59,521 bases of DNA from Chloroflexota bacterium. GTDB taxonomy: Bacteria > Chloroflexota > Dehalococcoidia > Lucifugimonadales > UBA3495. Below the pieces are notes generated by a model. That model was not told the origin of the DNA, searched no databases, and worked only from the letters and a program-made list of their open reading frames with translations. Within the stretch, counting starts at the first letter, position 1, and every line of letters begins with the position of its first letter. The stretch is taken from assembly GCA_022573285.1 (NCBI GenBank), contig JACZUF010000016.1:1-59521 (forward strand), given 5' to 3'. Shown piece after piece: positions 41,798 through 49,830 of this stretch. A program made the position numbers and the translations under genes.

Positions 41798-42745
41798 TTA
41801 CTTGGCCAACGTGTACTTGGACAGTGACCGCAGTTCCTTGGCTGGGCTCATGTGCTGGCCCCGGATGGTGTAGGAGACTTCGGCCACGTAGATGGAGCCC
41901 TGGGAGTCGACGGCGATGCCGTGCGGGGCGATGAACTGTCCGGGGCCCTCCCCTTCGTTTTTGTCGCCGAATTGACTGACCAAGTTACCCTTGAGGTCGA
42001 AGATTGACACCCGGTGTCCCAGTCCGGGGGCGTCGTCCACGCCGCTCATCCCGTTCAACTCGCCGATGTAGATATGCTCGCCCCAGAGCGCCATGGAGTC
42101 GGGACGGTGGATATTGTTCCACATGGTGACGAACGTGCCCTGGGTGTCGAAGATCTGAATCCGGTGGGCCTCCCGGTCCACCACGTAGACGTTGGCGTTG
42201 CTATCGATGGCGATGTTGTGAGGGCGGATGAATTGCCCGGCGTCGATGCCGGGGCTGCCCCAGGAGAACTTGTACTCGCCGTCGCCGGTGTAGACGTGAA
42301 TGCGGGAGTTTCCGTAGCCGTCCGACACATAAATGTCGCCGTTTCCGGGGTGGATGGCGGCGGAGGTGGGCCGGTTGAATGGCTCCCCGCTCCAGCGGGC
42401 AGCGGGATTGTTCTTCTCGCCGATCTCCATCAGCTTCTCGCCGTCGGGGCTGAACTTCTGGATGGTGTGGATTCCGTCGTCGGCGCAGAGGAGGGAATCG
42501 TCATGGGCGATGTACAGGCCGTGGGTCCGGGATTCGCTGAAATGTCCTTTGCCGAAGGACCGGACGAAGTTGCCGTCCCGGTCCAAAACAATTATCGGTT
42601 CCTCTCCGCGGGTGAGGATGAATACGTTGTCCTTTGAGTCGATGGCGACGCCGGGGCATTCTTTGAAGGTCATGCCGCTGGGCAACTTGGCCCAGTTCTC
42701 AACGAAGTTGTAGCGGAAATCGCCGATACCGTAGACATCTGGCAT
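41798..42745 (-). CDS. NHL-repeat six-bladed beta-propeller protein
   Basis: A 315-residue protein with about six NHL-type blades, each ending in patterns such as PHNIAIDSNANVYVVDREAHRI and APHGIAVDSQGSIYVAE. The arrangement resembles the peptidylamidoglycolate lyase and SMP-30-like lyase/lactonase propellers. No signal peptide is visible. ATG 42745, eight bases after AGAAGG, is preferred over GTG 42754. Catalysis is not certain, since NHL propellers also serve in binding. Confidence 0.82.
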   Translation of the reverse strand: MPDVYGIGDFRYNFVENWAKLPSGMTFKECPGVAIDSKDNVFILTRGEEPIIVLDRDGNFVRSFGKGHFSESRTHGLYIAHDDSLLCADDGIHTIQKFSPDGEKLMEIGEKNNPAARWSGEPFNRPTSAAIHPGNGDIYVSDGYGNSRIHVYTGDGEYKFSWGSPGIDAGQFIRPHNIAIDSNANVYVVDREAHRIQIFDTQGTFVTMWNNIHRPDSMALWGEHIYIGELNGMSGVDDAPGLGHRVSIFDLKGNLVSQFGDKNEGEGPGQFIAPHGIAVDSQGSIYVAEVSYTIRGQHMSPAKELRSLSKYTLAK

Positions 42746-42908
42746 GGTGTGCACCTTCTGTTGTTAGTTTTCGCTGCGGACCCAGCCTCCCAGAACAGGG
42801 CAAATTAGGCCCAATACGGCGTTCGGGGGCAGGCATGGTTATCCTAAGTCTGGCCGATTCAGGTGTCAATGGCCGGGACGGGCCGTGCCTTAGGCCGTGC
42901 TCCAGCCC

Positions 42909-43019
42909 TGTCATTCTGACCCCGACGCCAGTCGGGGGAAGAATCCCGTTGCCAGAGTACCAAGCCTGACCGAAACCAAAGAAACCCTTCCCCTGACTGC
43001 CGTCGGGGTCAGGGTGATA
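42909..43019. repeat. Dispersed inverted repeat, family D (second copy)
   Basis: TGTCATTCTGACCCCGAC near the left end pairs with GTCGGGGTCAGGGTGATA at the right, about 75 bases apart. It fills most of the gap between the beta-propeller and GMC genes. The remainder of that gap (42755-43052) holds no gene. Confidence 0.7.
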
Positions 43020-43052
43020 ACAGCACTAGCCCTGAAAGCTGATGGCTGACAG

Positions 43053-44651
43053 CTACTTGATCACCTGCCCGCCCTCGCCCTTCAGGTAGTCGGCCGTGCG
43101 CAGCGCCAGGGCCTGGATGGTGGGGGTGGGGTTGACGCAGGCGCCGGTGGTGAAGATGCTGCCGTCGATGATGAACAGGTTGGAAACATCGTGGGTCCGG
43201 CCCCAGCGGTCGACCACCGAACCGGCCGGGTCTTCGCCCATGCGGGCCGTGCCCAGCAGGTGCCAGCCGGCGTTGCGGCGCAGGTTGGAGGAGAGCACTT
43301 TTTTGGCCCCGGCGGCCTCCATGATTTCCGTGGCCCGGGCGACCCCGTGCTCCAGCATCTTGGCGGTATTCTCGCTGACGGTGTAGTTGACCTTGGGCGC
43401 GGGTATGCCGTCGCTGTCGGTCAGTTCGGGGTCCAGGGTGACCATGTTGTGCTCTTCAGGCAGGTCCTCGGTCATGATGGCGATGCCGACCGAGTGGCCG
43501 AACCGCTCCTTGAACTCATCGTGATGGCCATCGCCCCAGGCGACCTTCTGGCCCATGAGGCCGCCGAGGGCCACGGGAAGGGGCTCGTTGCCGAAGGCCA
43601 GCACCTGGAGGTCGTAGCCGCGGATGAAATCGTGGGCCGGGTTGGTCTCGTAGAATTCCTGGCTCAACATGGTGCTGCCCCTGGGACCGCCGTCCTCCGT
43701 TCCCAACCACTCGTCGAAGATGCCCAATACGGCGCCCACCGGGTGGTGCATCAGGCACTTGCCCACCAGGCCGCTGCTGTTGGCCAGGCCGTTGGGGAAG
43801 AGGGCCGAGGTCGAGTTGAGCAAGAGACGGGCGGTGCCGACGCCGTTGCAGGCCAACACCACCGCCTTGGCCTTCTGTTCCTTCAGACCGCCGTTGGCGT
43901 CGTAGTAGAGCGCCCCGGTGGCCTTGCCCGAGTCGTCTATCGTGATCTCCCTAACCCTGGCGTGGGTCTCCAGGCGTGCGCCAAGTTTGAGGGCGGCGGG
44001 CCAGTAGGTGAGGTCGGTACCGGCGGCGGAGCGGAGGAAACCGCCCATGTCCGGCTCCCGGCCGTCGTAGGTGACCGACGAGATGGCGGTGTCGGAAGAC
44101 CACCAATGCCAGCCCAGCTTGTCGAAGCCCTTGGCCAGCAGCCGGCCGCCGGCCCTGATGGACAGCGGAGGACAGGGCCGCTCCGGTCTCTCCGGGTAGG
44201 CGGGGTCGCCCCGGAGTCCGGAGACGCCCATCATCTTGTCGTTCAGGTCGTAGTAGGGTTCCAACTCCTGGTAGGAGAGGGGCCAGTCGTCGGCGACCCC
44301 CTCCAGGGTCTTGACCCGGAAATCCGACGGATGGAAGCGAGGGAAATGGGCGCCCCAGTGAATGGTGCTGCCGCCGACAGCGTTGTACATCAACGGCGCG
44401 ATGGGGGTTTCGGTGTCATTGATTGGATAATCTTCCGGCAGGCCCCGGAAGCTGGGGGACGGGTGGAAATCGGTCTGCAAGTGGACTTGGGCGCTGGGCT
44501 CGGAGGTGGGAAAGGCGTCGGCGGACACCCATCCGCCCTGCTCCAAACAGACCACCTTGATTCCGGCCTGGGCCAGGCTCCAGGTAAAGGCTGCGCCGGA
44601 GGCCCCGGCGCCGATGACAAGCACGTCGGCGATGTCCTCGCTCTTGGCCAT
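43053..44651 (-). CDS. GMC-family FAD oxidoreductase
   Basis: A 532-residue glucose-methanol-choline oxidoreductase. The FAD-binding DVLVIGAGASGAAFTWSLA is at the N-terminus; a second conserved block is GGSTIHWGAHFPRFHPSDF. The C-terminal GTARMGEDPAGSVVD and NPTPTIQALALRTADYL close the FAD site and carry the catalytic His/Asn region. Such enzymes oxidise alcohols or aldehydes. No exporter signal is seen. AGGAAG precedes the ATG. The thiolase gene lies upstream on the same strand, separated by a family C palindrome. Confidence 0.9.
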   Translation of the reverse strand: MAKSEDIADVLVIGAGASGAAFTWSLAQAGIKVVCLEQGGWVSADAFPTSEPSAQVHLQTDFHPSPSFRGLPEDYPINDTETPIAPLMYNAVGGSTIHWGAHFPRFHPSDFRVKTLEGVADDWPLSYQELEPYYDLNDKMMGVSGLRGDPAYPERPERPCPPLSIRAGGRLLAKGFDKLGWHWWSSDTAISSVTYDGREPDMGGFLRSAAGTDLTYWPAALKLGARLETHARVREITIDDSGKATGALYYDANGGLKEQKAKAVVLACNGVGTARLLLNSTSALFPNGLANSSGLVGKCLMHHPVGAVLGIFDEWLGTEDGGPRGSTMLSQEFYETNPAHDFIRGYDLQVLAFGNEPLPVALGGLMGQKVAWGDGHHDEFKERFGHSVGIAIMTEDLPEEHNMVTLDPELTDSDGIPAPKVNYTVSENTAKMLEHGVARATEIMEAAGAKKVLSSNLRRNAGWHLLGTARMGEDPAGSVVDRWGRTHDVSNLFIIDGSIFTTGACVNPTPTIQALALRTADYLKGEGGQVIK

Positions 44652-44668
44652 AATTCTTCCTCATCTAC

Positions 44669-44706
44669 GTAGGGGCATCCCGATTCCATCGGGACCGTGC
44701 CCCTAC
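44669..44706. repeat. Dispersed palindrome, family C (third copy)
   Basis: GTAGGGGC and GCCCCTAC bound a nested inner hairpin around CCCGATTCCATCGGG. It lies between the thiolase and GMC oxidoreductase genes. Confidence 0.72.
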
Positions 44707-44734
44707 GGGCTGACCGCTGAATGCTGACGGCTTT

Positions 44735-45931
44735 CTAGCGGCGCTCGAACATGGCGGCGACGCCCTGTCCGCCGCCCACGCACATGGTCTCCAGACCGAA
44801 CTGGGCGTCGCGGCGCTCCATCTCGTTCAGGAGGGTGGTCAGGATACGGGCGCCGGTGGCGGCGATGGGGTGGCCCAGGGAGATGCCCGAGCCATTGACA
44901 TTCAGGTTGTCTTCATTGGGGAGTTTCCACTCGCGGAGCACCGCCAACACCTGGGCGGCGAAGGCCTCGTTGAGCTCGATGACATCCATGTCCTGCAGGG
45001 ACATGCCGACTTTGTCCATCAGCTTGTTCACGGCGGCAACCGGGCCGATGCCCATGGTGGCGGGATGGCAGCCGGTCACGGCCCAGCCTTTGAGGAAGGC
45101 CATGGGCTCCAGGCCCAATTCATCCAATTTATCTTCGGCCACCACCAAGCAGACCGACGCGGCGTCATTCTGGCTGCTGGAGTTTCCGGCCGAGACCGAG
45201 CCGTCGGACATCACCGGGCGAAGCCGGGTCAAAGCTTCCATGGAGGTATCGGCGCGCGGGCCCTCGTCTTTGTTGAAGACCACCGGGTCTCCGCGGCGCT
45301 GGGGGACCTCCACCGTGACGATCTCCGCGTCGAACTTGCCTGCTTCCTGGGCGGCAATGGCCCGCTGGTGGCTGCGCAGGGCGTACTCGTCTTGTTCTTC
45401 CCGGGATATTTCGTACTGCTTGGCCAGGTTTTCCGCCGTCTCCACCATGCCGGAGATGACGCCGAATCGGTCCTCGGGGGAGATCGTCTCCCGGGCGCGG
45501 GCCAGGCGGTCGTGCAGGGTGATGGAACCGAATCGGGCGCCCCAACGGGACTCGTTGACATAATATTCGGCGTTGCTCATGCTCTCCACGCCGCCGGCGA
45601 TGACGACGTCGGCATTCTCCGTCTGCACCATCATGCAGGCGTTGAGTATGGCCTGGAGGCCCGAGGAGCAACGGCGGTCGAGTTGATAGCCGGGCACCTC
45701 GATGGGAAGGCCGGCCTTGAGCAGGGCCAAACGTCCGATGGCCGGGTTCTCGCCGCTGGGATACCCATGGCCCAGGATCACGTCGTCCACGTTGACCGGG
45801 TCCAGTTTGCTTCGCTCCAGCACCTCTTTGATCACCGTGCTGGCCAGCTCATCTGCTGATACATCTCTGATGGAACCGCCGAAATTTCCCACAGCGGTGC
45901 GGACCGGTGAAACGATGGCTACGCGTCGCAT
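44735..45931 (-). CDS. Thiolase (acetyl-CoA C-acyltransferase type)
   Basis: A 398-residue thiolase that cleaves 3-ketoacyl-CoA with CoA, or condenses acyl-CoAs. The nucleophile Cys is in DRRCSSGLQAI (about 89), the conserved His in SLGHPIAATGARI, and the second Cys in TMCVGGGQGVAAMFERR near the C-terminus. All active-site elements are intact, so it is a working thiolase rather than an SCP-like variant. It would complete beta-oxidation fed by the CoA-transferases and the racemase elsewhere in the window. AGGAG precedes the ATG. Confidence 0.93.
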   Translation of the reverse strand: MRRVAIVSPVRTAVGNFGGSIRDVSADELASTVIKEVLERSKLDPVNVDDVILGHGYPSGENPAIGRLALLKAGLPIEVPGYQLDRRCSSGLQAILNACMMVQTENADVVIAGGVESMSNAEYYVNESRWGARFGSITLHDRLARARETISPEDRFGVISGMVETAENLAKQYEISREEQDEYALRSHQRAIAAQEAGKFDAEIVTVEVPQRRGDPVVFNKDEGPRADTSMEALTRLRPVMSDGSVSAGNSSSQNDAASVCLVVAEDKLDELGLEPMAFLKGWAVTGCHPATMGIGPVAAVNKLMDKVGMSLQDMDVIELNEAFAAQVLAVLREWKLPNEDNLNVNGSGISLGHPIAATGARILTTLLNEMERRDAQFGLETMCVGGGQGVAAMFERR

Positions 45932-46039
45932 AGATCACTCCTAAAAACGCCCCTGAATTCGGTTCCCGTTATGATAACTTTTTTGCCGCAGGTGTGTCGA
46001 ATGGCCGAGGGGATGATCGTGACGGGTCCGGAGGATACA

Positions 46040-46076
46040 AAAACGGCGCCGGCGTGTCCTACGCCGGCGCCGTTTT
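46040..46076 (-). terminator. Rho-independent terminator after cvpA
   Basis: A 16-bp perfect GC-rich stem (arms 46040-46055 and 46061-46076) with a 5-base loop is flanked by A and T runs. It separates the CvpA-family gene from the thiolase gene on the same strand. Confidence 0.9.
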
Positions 46077-46105
46077 GGGGAGGAGCCTGAGGCTGCTGAA
46101 GTTTA

Positions 46106-46720
46106 CTACCTGCGGGCGGTTTCCATGTTCTCCAGGCGACGTTCAAGAAGGTCCAGCGCGTCCCGCCAGTCTTCCGGCGCCAAATCGAAGGCCCGGTCCG
46201 GTATGATGTCCGCCGCGCTAACCAGGACCGAGACCAGCGCCGACTCGGTGAGCTTGGACTCCAGTCCGGAGATATCTCCGGCGTCATAGGGGGTGTACGC
46301 CAGGACCTTGCCGGTCACTCCCTCATTCAGGGAGTGGTTGGAGTAGGAGAGTCCAGCCAGGCCCAGGACCATGGCGCCCGCCAAGGCCGCGCCCACCGCC
46401 AGCCCGGCGGTCATGCCGGCCAACCGGTCCGCCCAGCCCATGAACATGCCGTAGACCAGTCTCCGGGCGATACGGGCGGCCACCAGGGTCACTGCGGCCG
46501 TGGCGGATATGATGATGGCGTAGGACAGGATAACTATCACGGTCTCGTTGGCCACATATCCGGCCAGCCACGATGCAGCGTCGTTCCGGAACTGAGCGAT
46601 CACCGCGAAACCCGCGATGACTCCTAGAACGCTGAACGAGGCACGCACCGCACCGATCCAAATGCCCATCAGCCCACCCGCCGCCAAAGTTCCGATCAGG
46701 ACTAAATCGATCCAGTTCAT
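46106..46720 (-). CDS. CvpA-family membrane protein
   Basis: A 204-residue protein with four hydrophobic segments in the first 135 residues, opening MNWIDLVLIGTLAAGGLMG as CvpA proteins do, and a charged C-terminal tail (LAPEDWRDALDLLERRLE). CvpA is linked to colicin V production and envelope homeostasis in enterobacteria; the role here is unknown. It lies between two terminators and so is probably transcribed alone. Confidence 0.85.
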   Translation of the reverse strand: MNWIDLVLIGTLAAGGLMGIWIGAVRASFSVLGVIAGFAVIAQFRNDAASWLAGYVANETVIVILSYAIIISATAAVTLVAARIARRLVYGMFMGWADRLAGMTAGLAVGAALAGAMVLGLAGLSYSNHSLNEGVTGKVLAYTPYDAGDISGLESKLTESALVSVLVSAADIIPDRAFDLAPEDWRDALDLLERRLENMETARR

Positions 46721-47041
46721 ATCTCGCCTCCTATCTCCCGTCTTCCATCCATCGACCCGAGGTTCAAATTACGTTGCATAGACATAATCGCACCGAAAGT
46801 ATTACGGCTGTATTAAGGGGGTCGAAGCGGTGTCTGCCGGAAAACGTAGAAAAGGGCCGGGTCTCTTCGAGTGAGAGACCGGCGGCCCATTTCGTTGGGG
46901 TTTGGGGAATCCATCGTACCGCCCCAGTCTGGCGACAGGCAACGGGCTGGTGTCAGCGGGAGAACAGGTGCCGGGACCGGACATTTTAGCCACCGGACCT
47001 GGCTGCCCCCCCGTTATGGACCAGACGGGAACGCTCGCCCC
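46721..47041. other. Intergenic region between threonine synthase and cvpA
   Basis: No gene is visible. It contains the terminator of the threonine synthase gene and, toward 46721-46800, sequence that should hold the cvpA promoter, although no -35/-10 pair is convincing. Confidence 0.5.
46850..46888 (-). terminator. Terminator of the threonine synthase gene
   Basis: On the minus strand, GGGCCG and GGTCTCT arms pair with AGAGACC and CGGCCC around a 7-base loop with a two-base bulge, followed by TTTT. It lies about 150 bases beyond the stop codon. Confidence 0.75.
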
Positions 47042-48226
47042 TTATTCCCGCGCTTGGCCGCTGATCAGGTCCAGGTATTTGTAGCCGGAGCCGGTGTTGA
47101 ACAGGACCACCGACTCGTCGGGGTCCAAGAACTTCTGGTCCAGCAGGTATTTCAACCCCACCAGCGTCGCCGCGCCCTCCGGGGCCGGAAAGATCCCTTC
47201 GGCGGTTGCCATCTCGTACATGGCGTCAATCATCTCTTGGTCCGACACGGCCAATGCAGTCCCGCCGGTGGCGCGTATGGCTTCCAATATCAAGTAGTCG
47301 GCGAAGGGATGGGGCACCCTTAGGCCGTCGGCTTTGGTCGTGGCGTTGGGCCAGGGCTCGGAGACGGAGGCCCCGTCGTTGAAGGCCTTGACGATTGGCT
47401 GGCAGCCGTCGGCTTGGATAGAGATGAACTTGGGTTGCTTCCCCTCGATCCAACCCAGTTCCAGCAACTCCTTGAACCCCTTGTACATGCCGATGATGCC
47501 GGTGCCGCCGCCGGTGGGATAGATCACGGCGTCGGGCATTTTCCAGCCAAGCTGTTGGACCATCTCCAAGCCCATGGACTTCTTGCCCTCGGCCCGGTAC
47601 GGCTCTTTCAGGGTGGACAGATCGAATAGCCCAAGCTCCTTGGCCACGGCCACCGCCACGCGTCCGGCGTCATTTATCAGGCCCTCCACCAGGTTCAATT
47701 CCGACCCGGCCACCAGCGTCTCTTTCTTGTTGGCTTCGGGAGCGTCTTTGGGCATGAAGACCTTGACTTCCATCCCAGCCCTGGCCCCGTAGGCGGCGGC
47801 CGCTCCGGCGGCATTGCCAGCCGAGGGCATGGTGAATCCCTTCACGCCTAACTCAATCGCCTTGGAGACCGCGGCGGATATGCCCCGGGCCTTGAAGGTG
47901 CCGGTGGGGTTAAGGCCCTCGTCCTTGATGTAGAGGTTGGTCATTCCCAGCTTTTTGGCCAGGTTGACCGATTTGACCAAGGGGGTGCCGCCCTCGCCCA
48001 AGCTGACGATATTTTCGGGGTCGTCCACCGGAAGCAACTCGGCGTAGCGCCACATGGTATCGGGCCGGCTGACCAGGCTGTCGCGGTCGACCTCCCGGCC
48101 CAGCTTGGCCAGGTCGTAGCGGGCGAACAACACCTTCTCGCAGCAGGGGCTGACGCCGATCAATTGCTGGTGGGGATAGCTCTTGCCGCAGACGGTGCAT
48201 TCCAGATGGTCGATGTAGCTGGTCAT
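47042..48226 (-). CDS. thrC: Threonine synthase
   Basis: A 394-residue PLP enzyme converting O-phosphohomoserine to threonine. It begins with a small zinc-ribbon-like segment (ECTVCGKSYP...SPCCE) typical of this subgroup. The PLP Lys is Lys112 in NPTGTFKARG, and the phosphate loop is IYPTGGGTGIIGMYKG. ATG 48226 is chosen; the frame stays open to 48592 but the extra 122 residues are low-complexity and unrelated. It is divergent from the FAH gene. Confidence 0.92.
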   Translation of the reverse strand: MTSYIDHLECTVCGKSYPHQQLIGVSPCCEKVLFARYDLAKLGREVDRDSLVSRPDTMWRYAELLPVDDPENIVSLGEGGTPLVKSVNLAKKLGMTNLYIKDEGLNPTGTFKARGISAAVSKAIELGVKGFTMPSAGNAAGAAAAYGARAGMEVKVFMPKDAPEANKKETLVAGSELNLVEGLINDAGRVAVAVAKELGLFDLSTLKEPYRAEGKKSMGLEMVQQLGWKMPDAVIYPTGGGTGIIGMYKGFKELLELGWIEGKQPKFISIQADGCQPIVKAFNDGASVSEPWPNATTKADGLRVPHPFADYLILEAIRATGGTALAVSDQEMIDAMYEMATAEGIFPAPEGAATLVGLKYLLDQKFLDPDESVVLFNTGSGYKYLDLISGQARE

Positions 48227-48473
48227 GGGGCCCCTGATCTCCTTCCAATCGCTCTCTATTGGCCGGGTCGCCCTTACTATACGCCAGGGATCGCCCCACG
48301 GGACAGGATGGGGCCAGGGGGCCCTGGGGCCGGGGAGCCCACGGCTGGGCGTCTCTCCAACGCTTGCCACCGGCCCCGGTGGTTCAGTAACATGCCCGCT
48401 AAGGGGTATCAGGGGCCCAAACCGGCGGAACCCCAATCCGGTGGAAAAACGGTGGAAAAACGGAAGGAGAGCT

Positions 48474-49397
48474 ATGAAACTCGTATTCTTCGACGACTTC
48501 AAACTCGGCGTGGTAAAAGACGACACCGTGGTCGATGTTTCCGGAGTGGTGAGCGGCATCGAGCACACCTCGCCCCAAGACCTGATCGGCAAGGTTATCG
48601 AGAATTTCTCCCAGCACCGCGCCGCGCTGCAGCAGGCGGTGGACAGCGGTCAGGGCAAGCCCATCGGTCAGGTGAGGTTGCGTTCACCCCTGCCCAAACC
48701 CCCCAACATTATCTGCATGGCGGTGAATTACATGGAGGACGGCACACGGGACGAGCCGGCCCCCATAAACGCATTCCAAAAGTCGCCCAACTCCGTGATC
48801 GGCGACGGCGACACCATGATTCTTCCCGACATCCCGGCCACCATCTTCGAGGGCGAGGCCGAGATAGCGCTGGTGATCGGCAAGCGGGCCAGCAACGTGA
48901 AACAGGAAGACGCCTACGACTATATATTCGGCTACCTAAACTTCATCGACGGGTCCGCCCGTGGCTTGCAGGCCGGCGGCAATACCTTCTATCAGATGAA
49001 GTCCCGGGACACCTTCGCGCCGATGGGTCCCTATCTGGTCACCGCCGATGAGATTGACGACCCTCATAAGCTGGCGATCAATCTATGGGTCAATGAAGAC
49101 CTGAAGCAGTCGTTCAACACCGACGACATGGCCCACAAGATTCCGAGGATCATCGAGTGGGTCAGCTCGATCCACGAACTGGAACCCGGAGATGTCATCG
49201 CCACCGGGACCAACCACCGGGGCCTGAGCGCGTTTCAGGACGGCGACAAGGTCGAACTGGAGGTGCAGGGCCTGGGCACGCTGCATTTCAACCTTCAGGA
49301 CGGTCTGAAACGCACCTGGCCGAGGACCACCCGCCTGGAGATGGCCGAGCAGGGCAGAGAGGGGACCGTGCCCCAGGCCACCGGGAAGTACGCCTAG
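48474..49397 (+). CDS. Fumarylacetoacetate hydrolase family protein
   Basis: A 307-residue FAH-superfamily enzyme; members hydrolyse or decarboxylate beta-diketones such as fumarylpyruvate or oxaloacetate in ring degradation. The core blocks are NIICMAVNYMEDGT, ATIFEGEAEIALVIGKRA with the metal-binding Glu residues, and IATGTNHRGLSAFQDGD. ATG 48474 follows GGAAGGAG, while a longer open frame from 48225 is not supported. A short tandem GGTGGAAAAAC repeat lies just upstream (48434-48460). Confidence 0.9.
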   Translation: MKLVFFDDFKLGVVKDDTVVDVSGVVSGIEHTSPQDLIGKVIENFSQHRAALQQAVDSGQGKPIGQVRLRSPLPKPPNIICMAVNYMEDGTRDEPAPINAFQKSPNSVIGDGDTMILPDIPATIFEGEAEIALVIGKRASNVKQEDAYDYIFGYLNFIDGSARGLQAGGNTFYQMKSRDTFAPMGPYLVTADEIDDPHKLAINLWVNEDLKQSFNTDDMAHKIPRIIEWVSSIHELEPGDVIATGTNHRGLSAFQDGDKVELEVQGLGTLHFNLQDGLKRTWPRTTRLEMAEQGREGTVPQATGKYA

Positions 49398-49469
49398 GGG
49401 AAATATCGGGGCAGTGTTGCAACCAGGTAACCTGGAGGCGGCTTTGGTTTGCCAACCAACCAACGTTTG

Positions 49470-49512
49470 AATAGACGTAGGGGCACGGCACTGCCGTGCC
49501 CCTACGTCTATT
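49470..49512. repeat. Perfect 43-base inverted repeat, family C
   Basis: Arms 49470-49490 and 49492-49512 are exact 21-bp complements around a single base, centred on GGCACTGCC. It lies in the 180-base gap between the FAH gene and the next small gene. A TATAAT follows at 49529-49534, without a good -35. Confidence 0.88.
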
Positions 49513-49579
49513 CCGGGGCCATCTAGGTTATAATCACCTATCTTTCGGGCACCCTACCCAGGTGTTAGGAGTGGCGTTC

Positions 49580-49774
49580 ATGGCTGAGAATCCGGAACCA
49601 CAGATCTCCATGGAAGAATTCAGGTTCATGGCCGACCGGGCGGGACTGGGCATGGACCAGTCAGAATTAGAGCACCTCAAGCCAATCTATGAACTGTACC
49701 TGCAGTACACGGCGATGGTGCACTCCGTAGATTTCGGCCCCGAGGAGATGGTGGTGGAGTTTCGTCCGGACTAA
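49580..49774 (+). CDS. Small AtzG/GatC-like amidase partner
   Basis: A 64-residue, mostly helical acidic protein (MEEFRFMADRAGLGMDQSELEHLKPIYELYLQ in part), ending VDFGPEEMVVEFRPD. It resembles the short GatC/AtzG-type subunits that pair with amidase-signature enzymes in size, the helical start and the acidic C-terminus. It lies 56 bases before the amidase gene on the same strand. ATG 49580 has AGGAG eight bases upstream. The assignment rests on resemblance and position. Confidence 0.7.
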   Translation: MAENPEPQISMEEFRFMADRAGLGMDQSELEHLKPIYELYLQYTAMVHSVDFGPEEMVVEFRPD

Positions 49775-49830
49775 ACGGCGGGCTATCCAGCGTTCACCCA
49801 GACCGATTAATCAAAAACGGCGGTGGAGAT

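Noticed and set aside
48225-48592. Overlapping extended starts for the divergent threonine synthase and FAH genes
   Set aside because: The extra residues are low-complexity and the two extensions would overlap each other; the starts at 48226 and 48474 are supported by ribosome sites and family N-termini.
49529-49534. TATAAT as a promoter for the small protein/amidase pair
   Set aside because: No acceptable -35 at 16-18 bases; the hexamer alone is insufficient, so it is mentioned only with the adjacent palindrome.
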